A stretch of 64,000 nt of DNA from Paenibacillus graminis (GCF_000758705.1 NZ_CP009287.1:6014001-6078000); one strand, 5' to 3'; counted from the stretch's first letter, positions 54,937 through 64,000 are shown. Program-made: numbers and translations. Notes: a model not told the origin generated them from the sequence alone.

Positions 54937-55632
54937 ATGAAGGTGCTGATACTGGAAGATGAAAAGCCCATACGCGATCTTCTGCGCATTAATCTGAAGC
55001 GTGCAGGCTTTGACGTTGTCGAAGCCGCCACGGGAGAAAGTGCCCTGGCCATTGCCGGGAAGGATAGGGATTTCGATATTGCAATTATAGACCTGATGCT
55101 TCCCGGAATCAGCGGTTTTCAGGTATGCGCTGAGCTGCGCAGACAGTACCCCCGGCTTGGCATCATCATGCTGACTGCCAAAAGTCAGGAGGTCGACAAA
55201 GTCATGGGACTGGAATCCGGGGCAGATGACTATGTCGTGAAGCCGTTCAGTCCTGTGGAACTCACAGCCAGGGTTAGAGCCCTGTACCGGCGGATGTATC
55301 CGGAGGAGGCTCCCCCGCCCCAGAACAGCATCCAGTTGGCCCCGTTCACGCTCCTGCTGGATGAACGCAAATTATTGAAGAACACCATCGATGTCCCCCT
55401 CACCCCGACGGAATACTCAATTGTGAAGCTGCTCATGGAGCAGCCGGGCAAAGCGGTTAGCCGTGATGACATACTGACCTCCGTCTGGGGTCAGTATTTT
55501 ATGGGTGAGCTTAAGATTGTAGACGTCAATGTCAGCCGGATCCGGCAAAAAATCGGACAGGAATCTTCCGGACCCCAATACCTGGAAACGGTATGGGGAT
55601 TCGGCTATTTATGGAGGACGCAATCGTGCTGA
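54937..55632 (+). CDS. OmpR-family response regulator
   Basis: This 231-residue protein has a receiver domain with acidic pocket EDEKP, phospho-acceptor Asp in IIDLMLPG, the Thr in MLTAKSQ and Lys in VVKPFSP. The C-terminal winged helix includes LTPTEYSIVKLLMEQPGKAV and VNVSRIRQKIGQ. AAGGAGTTGG precedes the ATG. Its stop overlaps the start of the kinase gene. Confidence 0.92.
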   Translation: MKVLILEDEKPIRDLLRINLKRAGFDVVEAATGESALAIAGKDRDFDIAIIDLMLPGISGFQVCAELRRQYPRLGIIMLTAKSQEVDKVMGLESGADDYVVKPFSPVELTARVRALYRRMYPEEAPPPQNSIQLAPFTLLLDERKLLKNTIDVPLTPTEYSIVKLLMEQPGKAVSRDDILTSVWGQYFMGELKIVDVNVSRIRQKIGQESSGPQYLETVWGFGYLWRTQSC

Positions 55633-57023
55633 AGGGAATCAGAGCCCGGCTCATTGTCTATATTACCCTTGTTCTGCTCCTGATTGTCCTGCTGCTGGAG
55701 GGGGTATTTATTACAGCTGTCCATTACTACTATCTGGGCAGCGCCATGGAGACGCTGACCTCGCGGGCCGCGACGTCTGCTACCTTTTTCAATAAATATC
55801 TGGAGGGTTACTCCATCAATGAACGGGCCAGATATATACTGGAGAACCTCTCCCCTGACGAGAGCAGCAAAGTGGAGGTGCTGAGTCCGGAGGGAAAAGT
55901 GATTATCAACTCCTTCGGCTTCGCAAGCTCTGAGCGGATTGATACTCCCGATGTCAAGGCAGCTCTGTCCAGCGGCAAAGGGACTTATCAGAGCCTTACG
56001 CCCGGTAAAGAGGAACGGATTCTGGCTGTATCCATTGCCTTGAAAGAATCCGGGACAAGTATAGGTGTGCTGCGCTATTCCGTCTCGGCAGAACCTTTAT
56101 ACAGCGTGATTGTAAAAATCCTCATTAACGCTGCCTGGGTAGGACTGCTGGTCATTGCCTTCGGATTCCTGCTGAGTGTTATTATCGCCAAACGGATTGT
56201 AGAGCCGATCCAGCAGCTCACCGGTGTTGCCAAAGAAATGGCCACCGGTAATTTTGCCGTCAGAGCCAAGAAGCGGCACGACGATGAAGTCGGCACCCTG
56301 GCCGTCACACTCAATTACATGGCAGAGGAAATGGTTAAAAGTGAAAAAATCAAATATGACTTCATTTCCTCCGTCACGCATGAGCTGCGCACCCCGCTTA
56401 CCTCCATCAAAGGCTGGGGTGAAACGCTGCTTGTGGGTGATTTGTCGGATACAGAAGAGACACTGATGGGGCTTGAGGTCATGACCGGCGAAACGGACCG
56501 CCTGATTGGATTAGTGGAGGACCTGCTGGATTTCTCCAAATTTCAGGCGGGTGAGCTGACGCTTGAACTGGAGCCTTATGATCTGCGGGGACTGCTTGAG
56601 GATTTGCTGCTGCAGTTCAGGTACCGGGGGTCCACCAAGCAGATCCGCCTGTATGCCGATATCCCGGATGAGCCCCTGCCTGTGGACGGGGATTTCAACC
56701 GCTTGAAGCAGGTTTTTGTCAACCTGCTGGACAATGCCTTCAAATTCACCCCGGCCCAGGGGGAGATCAGGCTCTCGGCAGTTTTGGGCGATACCCAAAT
56801 AAGCATTACCGTTGCGGATAACGGAGAGGGTATTGAAGAAAGCGATCTGGAGAAGCTGGGCACCAAATTTTTCAAAGGCAAGTCCCGCCAATCCGGCAGT
56901 GGGCTTGGCCTTGCCATCTGCAAAGAAATTGTCGAGATGCATGGCGGAAGACTGCGGGTCGAGAGCGAGTTCACCAAAGGCACTTCAGTCATTGTAGAGC
57001 TGCCGCGTTACCGGATACAGTAA
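55626..57023 (+). CDS. Sensor histidine kinase
   Basis: About 465 residues from GTG 55626, chosen because GGAGG lies upstream and it overlaps the regulator stop by the usual few bases. It has two membrane helices (about 7-33 and 160-182) around an extracytoplasmic sensor domain, then HAMP (KRIVEPIQQLTGVAKEMATG), HisKA with the phospho-His in SSVTHELRTPLTSIKG, and HATPase with N box VNLLDNAFKFTP, G1 VADNGEGI and G2 SGSGLGLAICKE. It pairs with the OmpR-type regulator. Confidence 0.92.
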   Translation: MLKGIRARLIVYITLVLLLIVLLLEGVFITAVHYYYLGSAMETLTSRAATSATFFNKYLEGYSINERARYILENLSPDESSKVEVLSPEGKVIINSFGFASSERIDTPDVKAALSSGKGTYQSLTPGKEERILAVSIALKESGTSIGVLRYSVSAEPLYSVIVKILINAAWVGLLVIAFGFLLSVIIAKRIVEPIQQLTGVAKEMATGNFAVRAKKRHDDEVGTLAVTLNYMAEEMVKSEKIKYDFISSVTHELRTPLTSIKGWGETLLVGDLSDTEETLMGLEVMTGETDRLIGLVEDLLDFSKFQAGELTLELEPYDLRGLLEDLLLQFRYRGSTKQIRLYADIPDEPLPVDGDFNRLKQVFVNLLDNAFKFTPAQGEIRLSAVLGDTQISITVADNGEGIEESDLEKLGTKFFKGKSRQSGSGLGLAICKEIVEMHGGRLRVESEFTKGTSVIVELPRYRIQ

Positions 57024-57075
57024 ATATCCGGTACGCGTGCGGCTCATTTTGGCTAAAGCACTCCGCAGCAAATTC

Positions 57076-57125
57076 AAAAAGGGCACTATCCCAAAGTCAT
57101 CCTAACTAGACTTAAGGATAGCGCC
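57076..57125 (-). terminator. Terminator of the siderophore uptake operon
   Basis: On the minus strand GGCGCTATCC and GGATAGTGCC pair (one G-U) and TTTTTG follows. Confidence 0.7.
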
Positions 57126-57150
57126 TGAATTACATTCAAACACCCTGCAT

Positions 57151-59220
57151 TTACGCCCCGCGCACAAGCGAGCGGTACATCAGAAACAGGAAATATGGCG
57201 CTCCCAGCAGCATAATGATCAGGCCTGACGGAATCTCTGTCGGCGCTATGACCGTTCTTCCGGCCGTATCGGCAATGACAAGCAGCAGGCCGCCAAGCAG
57301 ACCTGACAAGATAATGGAGCGTCTTGTGTGATGCCCGATCATCATCCGCACCGCATGCGGAGCCATGAGCCCGAGAAAACCAATCGTCCCCACGCTTGCA
57401 ACAGCCCCCGCCGCAAGCACAACGCCGATAATCATCGCCCATAACCTCGTTCCGCGGACCGGCAGGCCAAAACCTGTTGAGCTTTCGTCGCCAAATGCCA
57501 GCAAATCAAATCTTCTGCCCAAATAGTACGCCACTGGGAGAAGCACCAGCAGAAATGCAAACAGGCTGTAAAATTGCTCCCAGCTCCGCCCATACGTCGA
57601 ACCTGTCAGCCAAATAAATGCCGTGCTGTTCCAAAGACTTGCTTTGACGATCATGGCCTGGATGCCAGCCGAGCCGATGGCCGAAACCGCGATTCCGAGC
57701 AGGATCAGGACAGACGGATTCAAAGCTCTGCGCCAGGCCAGCGTAAATACAAAAGCCGCCGCGATCACTCCACCCACTATGGCGGCAGCCGGAAGGGCTA
57801 ATACCGGCAATCCCGGCCACACGACCAGCACGGCCAGTGCTCCAAACCCGGCGCCTGAGGTTACGCCGATAATAGAGGCGTCTGCGAGCGGGTTTCGCAC
57901 AGCGCTTTGAATCAACACACCGCTGATGGCCAGCGCAATACCGCCGCAAGCTGCTACAAGCGTACGCGGAAGCCGTAAATTCAGCAGAACTGAATACGCC
58001 CCATCTCCCCCGCCGGCCAGACTTTCCAACAAATCGGCTATCGGGATTCTTGTTCCCCCAAGCGACATACTTACAAGAATGACCCCAATCAGGAGAACGG
58101 TCATGAATATCGCTGTCGGAGCAAAACGCATACGCAGCATCGCTCCCCCTATACTCATTGAGGACTGTCCCGTGCCTGAACCGGAGATATTTTTCATCTT
58201 GGTGAGCACAAGCCAAATCAGCCAAGGCGCTCCAATTATCGCCATCACCGCTCCGACAGGCATTTCCCCCAGATTGCTCCGCACCATACGGGCAAGCGTA
58301 TCTGCCAATGTAATCAGCAGTGCTCCCCAAAGCGCGCTTGCGGGTATGAGCAGACGATGCTTGCGGATTCCGCTAAGCCGGACCAGATGGGGAGCGACCA
58401 GACCGACGAAGCCAATGGGTCCAACCACGCTGACCACAATCGCAGCCATAAGCACCGATATGCCGAGTCCCGCCGCCCGGGTTAAACCCACGCGCTGTCC
58501 AAGGGAGCGGGCAGTCGACTCATCCAGCTCCAGCGCATCAAACTGCCTGCCTCCGAGCAGCGAAATTCCCAGCAGGACTATGACAAAAGGCCAGGCATAC
58601 TGAACACCGCTCCAGTCCAGTTGAATCAAAGAACCTGAACCCCACAAAAACAGATTTTGTGTTTCAGTTTGAAAAAAAATATGAAGGGCTGAAGTGAACG
58701 CTCCGAGCACCATGGATACGATCATACCCGATAAAGCCAGGCGGACAGGTGTAGCCTTCCGTCCTCCGCTCAGGACATAGGCCGCAAGGGCCGCAAGCAA
58801 TCCCCCGGCCGCAGCCAGCACTAAGGGATACTGCTGCTGCATAGCCGGAAAAGCGACCATCCCCAGAACAACCATAAAGTAAGCTCCGGCATTGATCCCC
58901 AGCGTATCTGAGGAAGCGAGCGGATTTTTCGTTATCGTCTGCAATAAAGCGCCTGCCGCAGCAAGAGCGGCCCCGGCCAAAATGCCAATCACTGTACGCG
59001 GCATCCGGATATCCCAGAGCAGATTATGCTCCATCACATCCTGGCGGTGCAATAGTCCGTTCCATACCGCAGCAGCCGGAATTTGGGCCTCCCCAAAGCA
59101 GAGGCTTAGCAGGGATACAACGAAAAGGGCGGCCAGGCCGCCCCCAAATATTCCTATCAGCCGCCAGGTCATCCCGGGTGAGGTTTCTTTGCCCGTGTTG
59201 ATGTTCATATAGGTGCTCAT
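57151..59220 (-). CDS. Fused double FecCD permease (FhuB-like) for iron-siderophore uptake
   Basis: This 689-residue protein consists of two FecCD/BtuC units in tandem, each about 330 residues with the pattern RMPRT...GAALAAAGALLQTITKNPLA (first) and RLPRTLVAACGGIALAISGV then LIQSAVRNPLADASIIGVTS (second). GFVGLVAPHLVR and GFLGLMAPHAVR are the coupling regions that contact the ATPase. The fusion resembles E. coli FhuB. Its ATG overlaps the end of the binding protein gene by 4 bases. No ATPase gene is present nearby, so one must be encoded elsewhere. Confidence 0.9.
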   Translation of the reverse strand: MSTYMNINTGKETSPGMTWRLIGIFGGGLAALFVVSLLSLCFGEAQIPAAAVWNGLLHRQDVMEHNLLWDIRMPRTVIGILAGAALAAAGALLQTITKNPLASSDTLGINAGAYFMVVLGMVAFPAMQQQYPLVLAAAGGLLAALAAYVLSGGRKATPVRLALSGMIVSMVLGAFTSALHIFFQTETQNLFLWGSGSLIQLDWSGVQYAWPFVIVLLGISLLGGRQFDALELDESTARSLGQRVGLTRAAGLGISVLMAAIVVSVVGPIGFVGLVAPHLVRLSGIRKHRLLIPASALWGALLITLADTLARMVRSNLGEMPVGAVMAIIGAPWLIWLVLTKMKNISGSGTGQSSMSIGGAMLRMRFAPTAIFMTVLLIGVILVSMSLGGTRIPIADLLESLAGGGDGAYSVLLNLRLPRTLVAACGGIALAISGVLIQSAVRNPLADASIIGVTSGAGFGALAVLVVWPGLPVLALPAAAIVGGVIAAAFVFTLAWRRALNPSVLILLGIAVSAIGSAGIQAMIVKASLWNSTAFIWLTGSTYGRSWEQFYSLFAFLLVLLPVAYYLGRRFDLLAFGDESSTGFGLPVRGTRLWAMIIGVVLAAGAVASVGTIGFLGLMAPHAVRMMIGHHTRRSIILSGLLGGLLLVIADTAGRTVIAPTEIPSGLIIMLLGAPYFLFLMYRSLVRGA

Positions 59221-60254
59221 TTCGTTAATGTATTTACAACTTCATCAACGAGGACTTTGGAGGAAACCGGGCCGCCAAATACCCAAGTTGTGCTGGCCAG
59301 TCCGAAGGTACGCTTCTCTTTTACAAAGGTAAGGCCGTTCCATACGGAATTGTCCTTCAGTTCATTTGAGAAAATATCATCATCTTTTTGGACGATATAG
59401 AGCAGATTCGTGTCCTTAACGGCAGGCAAGGCTTCAACTGTGGAGGTGGTGAACCCGTACATCTCGAATTTCTCCGGCTTCCAGTCGTTCTTCAGACCAA
59501 TCCGATCCAGCGTTTGTACGGCCAGCGAGTTGTCCGTAAATAGACGCATGGTCGCTGCATTCTGATAGCTGTAGGCCTGCGTCAGCACATAATTCAGGCC
59601 TTCCTTGCCTGCTGCAGCCAGCTTAGTCTTGGCATCCGCATAATGTGCATCCAGATCAGCAAGGACCTTGTCACCTTCTGCTGTTTTGCCGACAGCCGCT
59701 GCAATGGTTTTGAAGATATTCTCCATCTCCGTATACTGGTCGCCTTGCCCCTCAGGCGGATACAGGCCCAAAATCAGTGTTGGCGCAATCGCCTTCAATT
59801 GATCATAAATTGCTTCATGATTGTCGGTATTGGCAATAATCAGATCCGGCTTCAAGGAGGCAATCGTCTCCAGATTCGGCTCGGAGCGGGTTCCCACATC
59901 CGTCACACCTGCATCGAGTGGTGCTTCAGACGTTACATACAGCTTATAATTTTCGTTATCCGCATTCCCCACCGGCTGCACACCAAGCGCAATAACATCT
60001 TCTGTAAAAGTCCACTCCAGGACTACGACCTTTTGCGCAGGTTTGTCCAGCTTCACTTCGCCTTTAGCGTCTTTTAATACAATAGGACCAGTAGCGGTTT
60101 CATCGCCCTTGCTCGTAGCAGCTGCGTTTGTAGCGGCTGCATTGTTAGTTGCGCCTCCGTCCGCTGCTGAATTATTTGTGTTCTTAGATCCACATCCTGC
60201 TGCAACCAATACGACAATGATAAGCATCGTTAAGCTCAATAACCTTTTGTTCAC
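59217..60254 (-). CDS. Iron-siderophore binding lipoprotein
   Basis: This 345-residue lipoprotein has a lipobox (VLVAAGC), an Asn/Ala-rich linker and a class III solute-binding domain: PIVLKDAKGEVKLDKPAQKV, VALGVQPVG, IASLKPDLIIANTDNHEAIY. It would deliver ferric siderophore to the fused permease. The start is GTG 60254 with AGGGGG 9 bases upstream. Two Fur boxes lie in its promoter, so it should be induced by iron shortage. Confidence 0.9.
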   Translation of the reverse strand: MNKRLLSLTMLIIVVLVAAGCGSKNTNNSAADGGATNNAAATNAAATSKGDETATGPIVLKDAKGEVKLDKPAQKVVVLEWTFTEDVIALGVQPVGNADNENYKLYVTSEAPLDAGVTDVGTRSEPNLETIASLKPDLIIANTDNHEAIYDQLKAIAPTLILGLYPPEGQGDQYTEMENIFKTIAAAVGKTAEGDKVLADLDAHYADAKTKLAAAGKEGLNYVLTQAYSYQNAATMRLFTDNSLAVQTLDRIGLKNDWKPEKFEMYGFTTSTVEALPAVKDTNLLYIVQKDDDIFSNELKDNSVWNGLTFVKEKRTFGLASTTWVFGGPVSSKVLVDEVVNTLTK

Positions 60255-60296
60255 TTTGCAAATCCCCCTGTATGTATAAAATTAAATTACGTTCCG

Positions 60297-60332
60297 TGAT
60301 AATTGTTATCATTTCATTGATAATGATTATCA
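60297..60332 (-). promoter_or_regulatory. Two Fur boxes
   Basis: TGATAATTGTTATCA (60297-60311) and TGATAATGATTATCA (60318-60332) are near-perfect 7-1-7 Fur palindromes upstream of the siderophore uptake genes. Confidence 0.9.
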
Positions 60333-60396
60333 TTTATTAGTTATATTATATGGGATTCCGATGAAAGTCAAAGTTAAAATTAAAAATAAAATTAAA

Positions 60397-60445
60397 TAGC
60401 CCCGCCTTGTATTCAATATTCCGAATACAAGGCGGGGCTATAAAA
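60397..60445 (-). terminator. Terminator of the NlpC/P60 gene
   Basis: AGCCCCGCCTTGTATTC and GAATACAAGGCGGGGCT form a 17-bp stem; on the minus strand an AT-rich, T-rich tail follows. Confidence 0.85.
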
Positions 60446-60480
60446 ATAGAATCTGTTAACAATCTTCTATCTTAGAAGCT

Positions 60481-60951
60481 TTATTCACCGGTCATCTGAC
60501 GATAGCTGGTATCGCTTACTACACGGCGGGCTGTAACGTAACGGTCACGGTAATAGGATTCCGAGAGCTTGCTTATTCTTACGCCTCTACTGCTTGAGGA
60601 ATGTGCAAACTGGCCATCACCGATATAAATGCCTGCATGGGAGACACCGGTACCCAAAGTATTAAAAAAGACCAAATCCCCCAGCCGCAAATCATCCTTG
60701 GACACCGCTGTGCCAGCCTTGGCTTGAGACCCTGTGGTACGGGGCAGATCTCCTGCATTAAACTTCTCCATAATATATAAAATGAAACCTGAACAATCAA
60801 AACCAGCTGAAGTAGTTCCTCCCCATACATAAGGAGTCCCCAAAACCCCGTTCACTTCATTCTCAAGACTTATTTCACTTGCGTATGTACTCGCTGGCAT
60901 AGCTGTGAATAATAGCGCAGATCCTATAATCGATATAATAAACTTTTTCAG
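60481..60951 (-). CDS. NlpC/P60 cell-wall endopeptidase, secreted
   Basis: About 156 residues. The catalytic NlpC/P60 domain has Cys in GGTTSAGFDCSGFILY, His in GVSHAGIYIGDG and the third His in FAHSSSSRGV. From the first ATG (60900) the signal peptide would be missing its start. The in-frame extension to CTG 60951 gives KKFIISIIGSALLFTAMPA with a cleavage site near TYA-SE, and GAAGGGAG sits about 9 bases upstream, so a CTG start is proposed. It would cut D-Glu-diamino-acid bonds in peptidoglycan. Confidence 0.8.
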   Translation of the reverse strand: MKKFIISIIGSALLFTAMPASTYASEISLENEVNGVLGTPYVWGGTTSAGFDCSGFILYIMEKFNAGDLPRTTGSQAKAGTAVSKDDLRLGDLVFFNTLGTGVSHAGIYIGDGQFAHSSSSRGVRISKLSESYYRDRYVTARRVVSDTSYRQMTGE

Positions 60952-61025
60952 AACCTTTTGCTCCCTTCAATGCCTACGGAGTTTGAAATCCGGCAACAAA
61001 TAATTAATTTTTTGTAACTATTTCT

Positions 61026-61055
61026 ATAGTATTTTATCTAGTATCAATCTGTCAA
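61026..61055 (-). promoter_or_regulatory. Promoter of the NlpC/P60 gene
   Basis: On the minus strand TTGACA (61055-61050) and TACTAT (61031-61026) are 18 bp apart, about 75 bp before the CTG start. Confidence 0.6.
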
Positions 61056-61185
61056 TCCTATTGCTATTTTTAGCGTATTAATTGTCCAATCAGATTCGGT
61101 AAACAAATTGTATTGTATTTTAGAGACATTTTGTTTACATGTTGATCAAACTTTAGCCACATGTGCCCTAGAGTGGAAAACAATA

Positions 61186-61214
61186 ACAAAAAAAGAGCAG
61201 ACCTACTCTGCTCT
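61186..61214 (+). terminator. Hairpin AGAGCAG/CTGCTCT
   Basis: AAGAGCAG and CTGCTCTT form a short stem around ACCTACT. It could be a terminator or an attenuator; neither neighbouring gene clearly needs it. Confidence 0.35.
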
Positions 61215-61600
61215 TAAGAGGAGGAATACCCTATTGTCAATCATTCACCCGCCACAAAACGATTCCAGCCATGTCAAGAATGGACCAGGTAATTTGCGAA
61301 CCGCACTTTCGCTCGCGGGCAGCGGACTTGTCATGGTCGTCACCGGAAAAATAAACTGGTTTTCGGTCCCCATCTGTACATTTTTTGTGTTTTTAAAGAG
61401 GGAAATCCGTATTCCGCTTAAACAGCGGAGAGGACGGACTGATTGTGGAAAAGCGACAGCGTTCGCCTTGGTCTCCGGATTTTCTCCGCTATGGGGAATG
61501 AAAAAAATCTGGAGAGCACAGCGATTGGAACAACGGTCCGTTCACGCAGCGTCGATCAGAAGGAACCTACTGAACTATAGACGAATCAAATTTACCCTCT
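61215..61600. repeat. Repeat-like intergenic sequence
   Basis: No convincing gene. The stretch from about 61400 to 61560 (AGCGGAGAGGACGGACTG, GAAAAGCGACAGCGTTCGCC) looks like an intergenic repeat I associate with Paenibacillus genomes; this is from memory. A 168-codon plus-strand frame spans it but looks spurious. Confidence 0.35.
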
Positions 61601-61608
61601 TCTTTCAG

Positions 61609-62745
61609 TTATGAAATATTGCTGGACTGGACTGGCACTGGGCCAGCAGCTGGTTGAAATCCGCTAAATAACCGGTCGAAGCGCCGCATCATTGTCTCAA
61701 GCGGACTAATCGAGAAGCGCACAAGCAGCCCACCTGCAATAAGTGTTATCAGTACGACAATAACGCCACCAAATGGAATTTCTCCAATATTATAGTTCAT
61801 GCCAGCAATTATGAGCACCCACGCAAGAACAAACTGAGCAGCATATAGCGTCAACGCTACTTGTCCGACTGCGGCAAAAGGTTTAAGTATAGCAGCTCCC
61901 TTCTTCGCTATAAGACATGTCAGTCCCAGCACTAGAAGAGAAGTACCCAGCCCAATCAGGAGTTGAAATGTTGACCCGCTCTGCGGACCTGAGGTCAGAA
62001 GCATTTGCCACAGGGGCGGTGCTACATTGTGTGGCCAGATTGCATATGGATCCGGTTGAGTAGTGGCGATATTCGTATAGTCTAAAAGCCACTTCTCAAA
62101 AGACTGGCTCAGCCCAGGAAGTACCGAGGTGGAAAATAGCTTAGAGATGACAAGCATAATTATACCGGTGACTGTAAGCCACGTTGCATTACGCATACTA
62201 TGAAGGTTAAGCCGCCCGATCACCATGCCAGCAACGAAAACCGGAGCGACCCCAAGCGCAGATAATGGACCGCCAGCTATGTCTCCTAGGAAGTAGGCTT
62301 CTGACAACACACTGCCACCTACAATCATCAGTGGAGGTCCAGCCACAAGCAGTACTACTGATATTGTAAAAAGTGTACGCCTAGAGCAACGAACCAACAC
62401 TAAAGCCAATACGAATAATGTAGCATAGGCAGGTAAAATAACCGAAAAAGGACCATTTAACATAATAAGAAGATAACCAATAAGATCAATGAATATTGCC
62501 CGTGCCAGCATCTGTGCCCTGAATGCAGCCATCTCCTCTCCTTTTTCAATCATGCGCTGTGTCATGATCGAGTAGGAGATGCCGGAACAAAGTATGAATA
62601 GTATCATTGTGTTCCCTGAGACAATAGAAGCAATAACATTGTTTGAAGTAAAGTGCTGCAAAAACATTCCTATTACTGCTAGCCCACGTGCTGCGTCGAG
62701 TGCAACTAGACGCCGTGTACCCTGCGAATTTATACGGCTTGACAA
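61609..62745 (-). CDS. Polytopic membrane protein, DUF418/DUF1624-like acyltransferase type
   Basis: This 378-residue protein has about ten helices and starts RRLVALDAARGLAVIGMFLQ followed by H, the hallmark of the DUF1624/heparan-glucosaminide N-acetyltransferase-like and DUF418 families. The C-terminal part (AAVGQVALTLYAAQFVLAW) is DUF418-like. It may move acyl groups across the membrane to a wall glycan; this is family inference. The start is TTG 62745 with AGGGGG 7 bases upstream. Confidence 0.7.
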   Translation of the reverse strand: MSSRINSQGTRRLVALDAARGLAVIGMFLQHFTSNNVIASIVSGNTMILFILCSGISYSIMTQRMIEKGEEMAAFRAQMLARAIFIDLIGYLLIMLNGPFSVILPAYATLFVLALVLVRCSRRTLFTISVVLLVAGPPLMIVGGSVLSEAYFLGDIAGGPLSALGVAPVFVAGMVIGRLNLHSMRNATWLTVTGIIMLVISKLFSTSVLPGLSQSFEKWLLDYTNIATTQPDPYAIWPHNVAPPLWQMLLTSGPQSGSTFQLLIGLGTSLLVLGLTCLIAKKGAAILKPFAAVGQVALTLYAAQFVLAWVLIIAGMNYNIGEIPFGGVIVVLITLIAGGLLVRFSISPLETMMRRFDRLFSGFQPAAGPVPVQSSNIS

Positions 62746-62793
62746 CTAAATTCCCCCTAAAAGATATTAAATCAGCTATAGAACTATGTTTGG

Positions 62794-64000
62794 TTAATAG
62801 GTTTCAACCGGCCGCCCGGCAGCTGCACTGAATATGGAATTCGCCAGCAAACGGTATTGATGCTGTGAATGAGCGTTATTTGTCAAGTCGTTAGCGAATA
62901 CCATAAGATTTTTATTGTTTTCTTTGTATGTGAAGGCCATGATCTGGCCCTTGGCGGCAGCGTGTCCCGGCCACCAGCCCGCTTTGTAAAAATCGTTTTC
63001 ATTGCTTATGTTAGCAAGTACTTTTGCCGTTTTCGGCACAGCTGTAATATATGAACCCGTGACAGTATAAAAATTCTCCTGTTCTTTGTAAGGTGCAGTG
63101 ATGACGTTATCTTGGCTAACATCTGCCCTGAATACCCCTTCATAACGCTCCCACTCCGGCCCGGCAAAGGTGAACCCGGGAATAAAGTCCTGGATATTCT
63201 TCATCCCCATATTTCCGTATGCGATATAAGGTATTCCGTTCTTTACCAGCTCAGCAGAATCAAACGTATTTACGAGGATATCAGCCTTTTTCTGGTCTGC
63301 TGTCACAGCAAAGCCCAAATTCTCCAACACAAACTCAGGTTCACCCAGCGCGGCTACAGTCAGGCGTTTAAGTTGTTGTCCAACTGGCTTATTTTCCCCA
63401 AATGCATCCACGTCAAGAACATATTTCGAGGCCAGCGGTTTCAGGTCTGTATTGGAAACTACAAAATCTCCTGCTTCGTACCCCTCTTTACTTGCTGTAA
63501 GCATCGTCACTGCTTTTCCTGATGAAAGCAGCTTATTGACTGCTTTAATTGCATCGTTATTCGTGTTGCGAATGAGAATATAACCGGCGTTGTCCGGCAG
63601 CGTCGTTTCTGGGACTACTATGGATGTTACAGTCTTCGTTTTGCCCGCAAATACGCGTGGCTCCCGGATCACATAACGATCGAACCCGCGCAGATCAGGG
63701 AAATTCTGAACAATCTCTCCGGCAACCGATTTATAGTCCGATACATCAATTCCGTCATACAACACAAGATTAGCCATGCCTCTCATCGCCTGGTGCATAT
63801 TCACAACATATGATCCTGCAGGGTATGTCTTACCGTCCACGGATACTGATTCTGTTGAACACTCAACCTGAACCCCGTTACGCAGGAAATATTCAACCAT
63901 ACGATAAACTTCAAGCGCATTTTTTTGAACGCTTTTATCGATTGGCAGTACGTAATACTCCGGAAAGAAATTTGCATTTCCTTGACGCGGGCGGCCGATT
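62794..64000 (-). CDS. M14 zinc carboxypeptidase, C-terminal part (truncated by window end)
   Basis: The frame is open to the window edge; no start is seen. It reads FFPEYYVLPIDKSVQKNALE, RMVEYFLRNGVQVECSTESV, GSYVVNMHQAMRGMANLVLY and ends GRPVETY. This is the region after the catalytic domain of large M14-type peptidases, with a late domain containing FTFAGPEWERYEGVFRADVS. The zinc ligands would lie outside the window. Probably secreted. Confidence 0.7.
   Translation of the reverse strand, partial: IGRPRQGNANFFPEYYVLPIDKSVQKNALEVYRMVEYFLRNGVQVECSTESVSVDGKTYPAGSYVVNMHQAMRGMANLVLYDGIDVSDYKSVAGEIVQNFPDLRGFDRYVIREPRVFAGKTKTVTSIVVPETTLPDNAGYILIRNTNNDAIKAVNKLLSSGKAVTMLTASKEGYEAGDFVVSNTDLKPLASKYVLDVDAFGENKPVGQQLKRLTVAALGEPEFVLENLGFAVTADQKKADILVNTFDSAELVKNGIPYIAYGNMGMKNIQDFIPGFTFAGPEWERYEGVFRADVSQDNVITAPYKEQENFYTVTGSYITAVPKTAKVLANISNENDFYKAGWWPGHAAAKGQIMAFTYKENNKNLMVFANDLTNNAHSQHQYRLLANSIFSAAAGRPVETY

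Noticed and set aside
61108..61614. 168-codon plus-strand frame
   Set aside because: Crosses a hairpin and repeat-like sequence; translation has no domain character.

Overview
The window looks like a Paenibacillus (or close relative) chromosome. The evidence is a KimA-type potassium importer, a Cse60-like sporulation protein, YheC/YheD-type ATP-grasp remnants, low-GC sigma-A promoters with strong AGGAGG ribosome binding sites, and a large Paenibacillus-style lipopeptide locus. No rRNA, tRNA or CRISPR array was seen.

Region 1 (about 1.13-16.53 kb) is a decayed genomic island of about 15.4 kb. It sits inside one gene, a DUF3153/LppM-like lipoprotein. The body of that gene lies at 491-1138 and its lipoprotein signal peptide lies 15.4 kb away at 16521-16607, both on the minus strand. 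The two junctions carry the same 17-bp core (1122-1138 and 16525-16541). Joining the island ends recreates a long near-palindrome, as expected for attP of a large serine recombinase. The remains of such a recombinase (15188-16497) lie against the right end but lack the catalytic N-terminus. The island end supplies a new start codon and membrane anchor that stay in frame with the interrupted gene. A second copy of this left end at 4427-4690 suggests tandem or nested elements. Inside are a broken IS110 element, an IS5 fragment, group II intron-like fragments, two RCC1-repeat pseudogenes, two small membrane proteins, a lactonase/HxlR pair, an NmrA/PadR pair, and a compact Tn7-like element. The Tn7-like element (11662-13383, 5-bp duplication CCAGC) interrupts a yheC/D pseudogene and carries one unrecognised gene.

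Region 2 (16.8-45.5 kb) is a biosynthetic locus for a probable beta-amino-fatty-acyl lipopeptide, perhaps glycosylated. Transcription runs on the minus strand: fatty-acyl-AMP ligase/ACP (45371-42753), a 4011-residue PKS-aminotransferase-NRPS (42725-30690), an NRPS of about 2350 residues (30651-23599) and two MGT-type glycosyltransferases (23583-21027). A GT4 glycosyltransferase converges on the plus strand, and an ArsR-like regulator with an ABC-2 exporter operon lies beyond it. Unusual points are an adenylation domain cut to about 176 residues, half condensation domains at protein ends, no acyltransferase, no thioesterase, and a condensation-like domain at the C-terminus of the last enzyme.

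Region 3 (45.8-64 kb) looks like ordinary chromosome. It holds a TolB-like propeller protein, a small secreted protein with an AAA ATPase, kimA, an MFS exporter with a MarR regulator, a Cse60-like protein, a lipoprotein with a two-component system, a Fur-controlled siderophore uptake pair, an NlpC/P60 hydrolase, a DUF418/acyltransferase-like membrane protein and the C-terminal part of an M14 carboxypeptidase that runs off the window. Several spacers carry repeat-like sequence.
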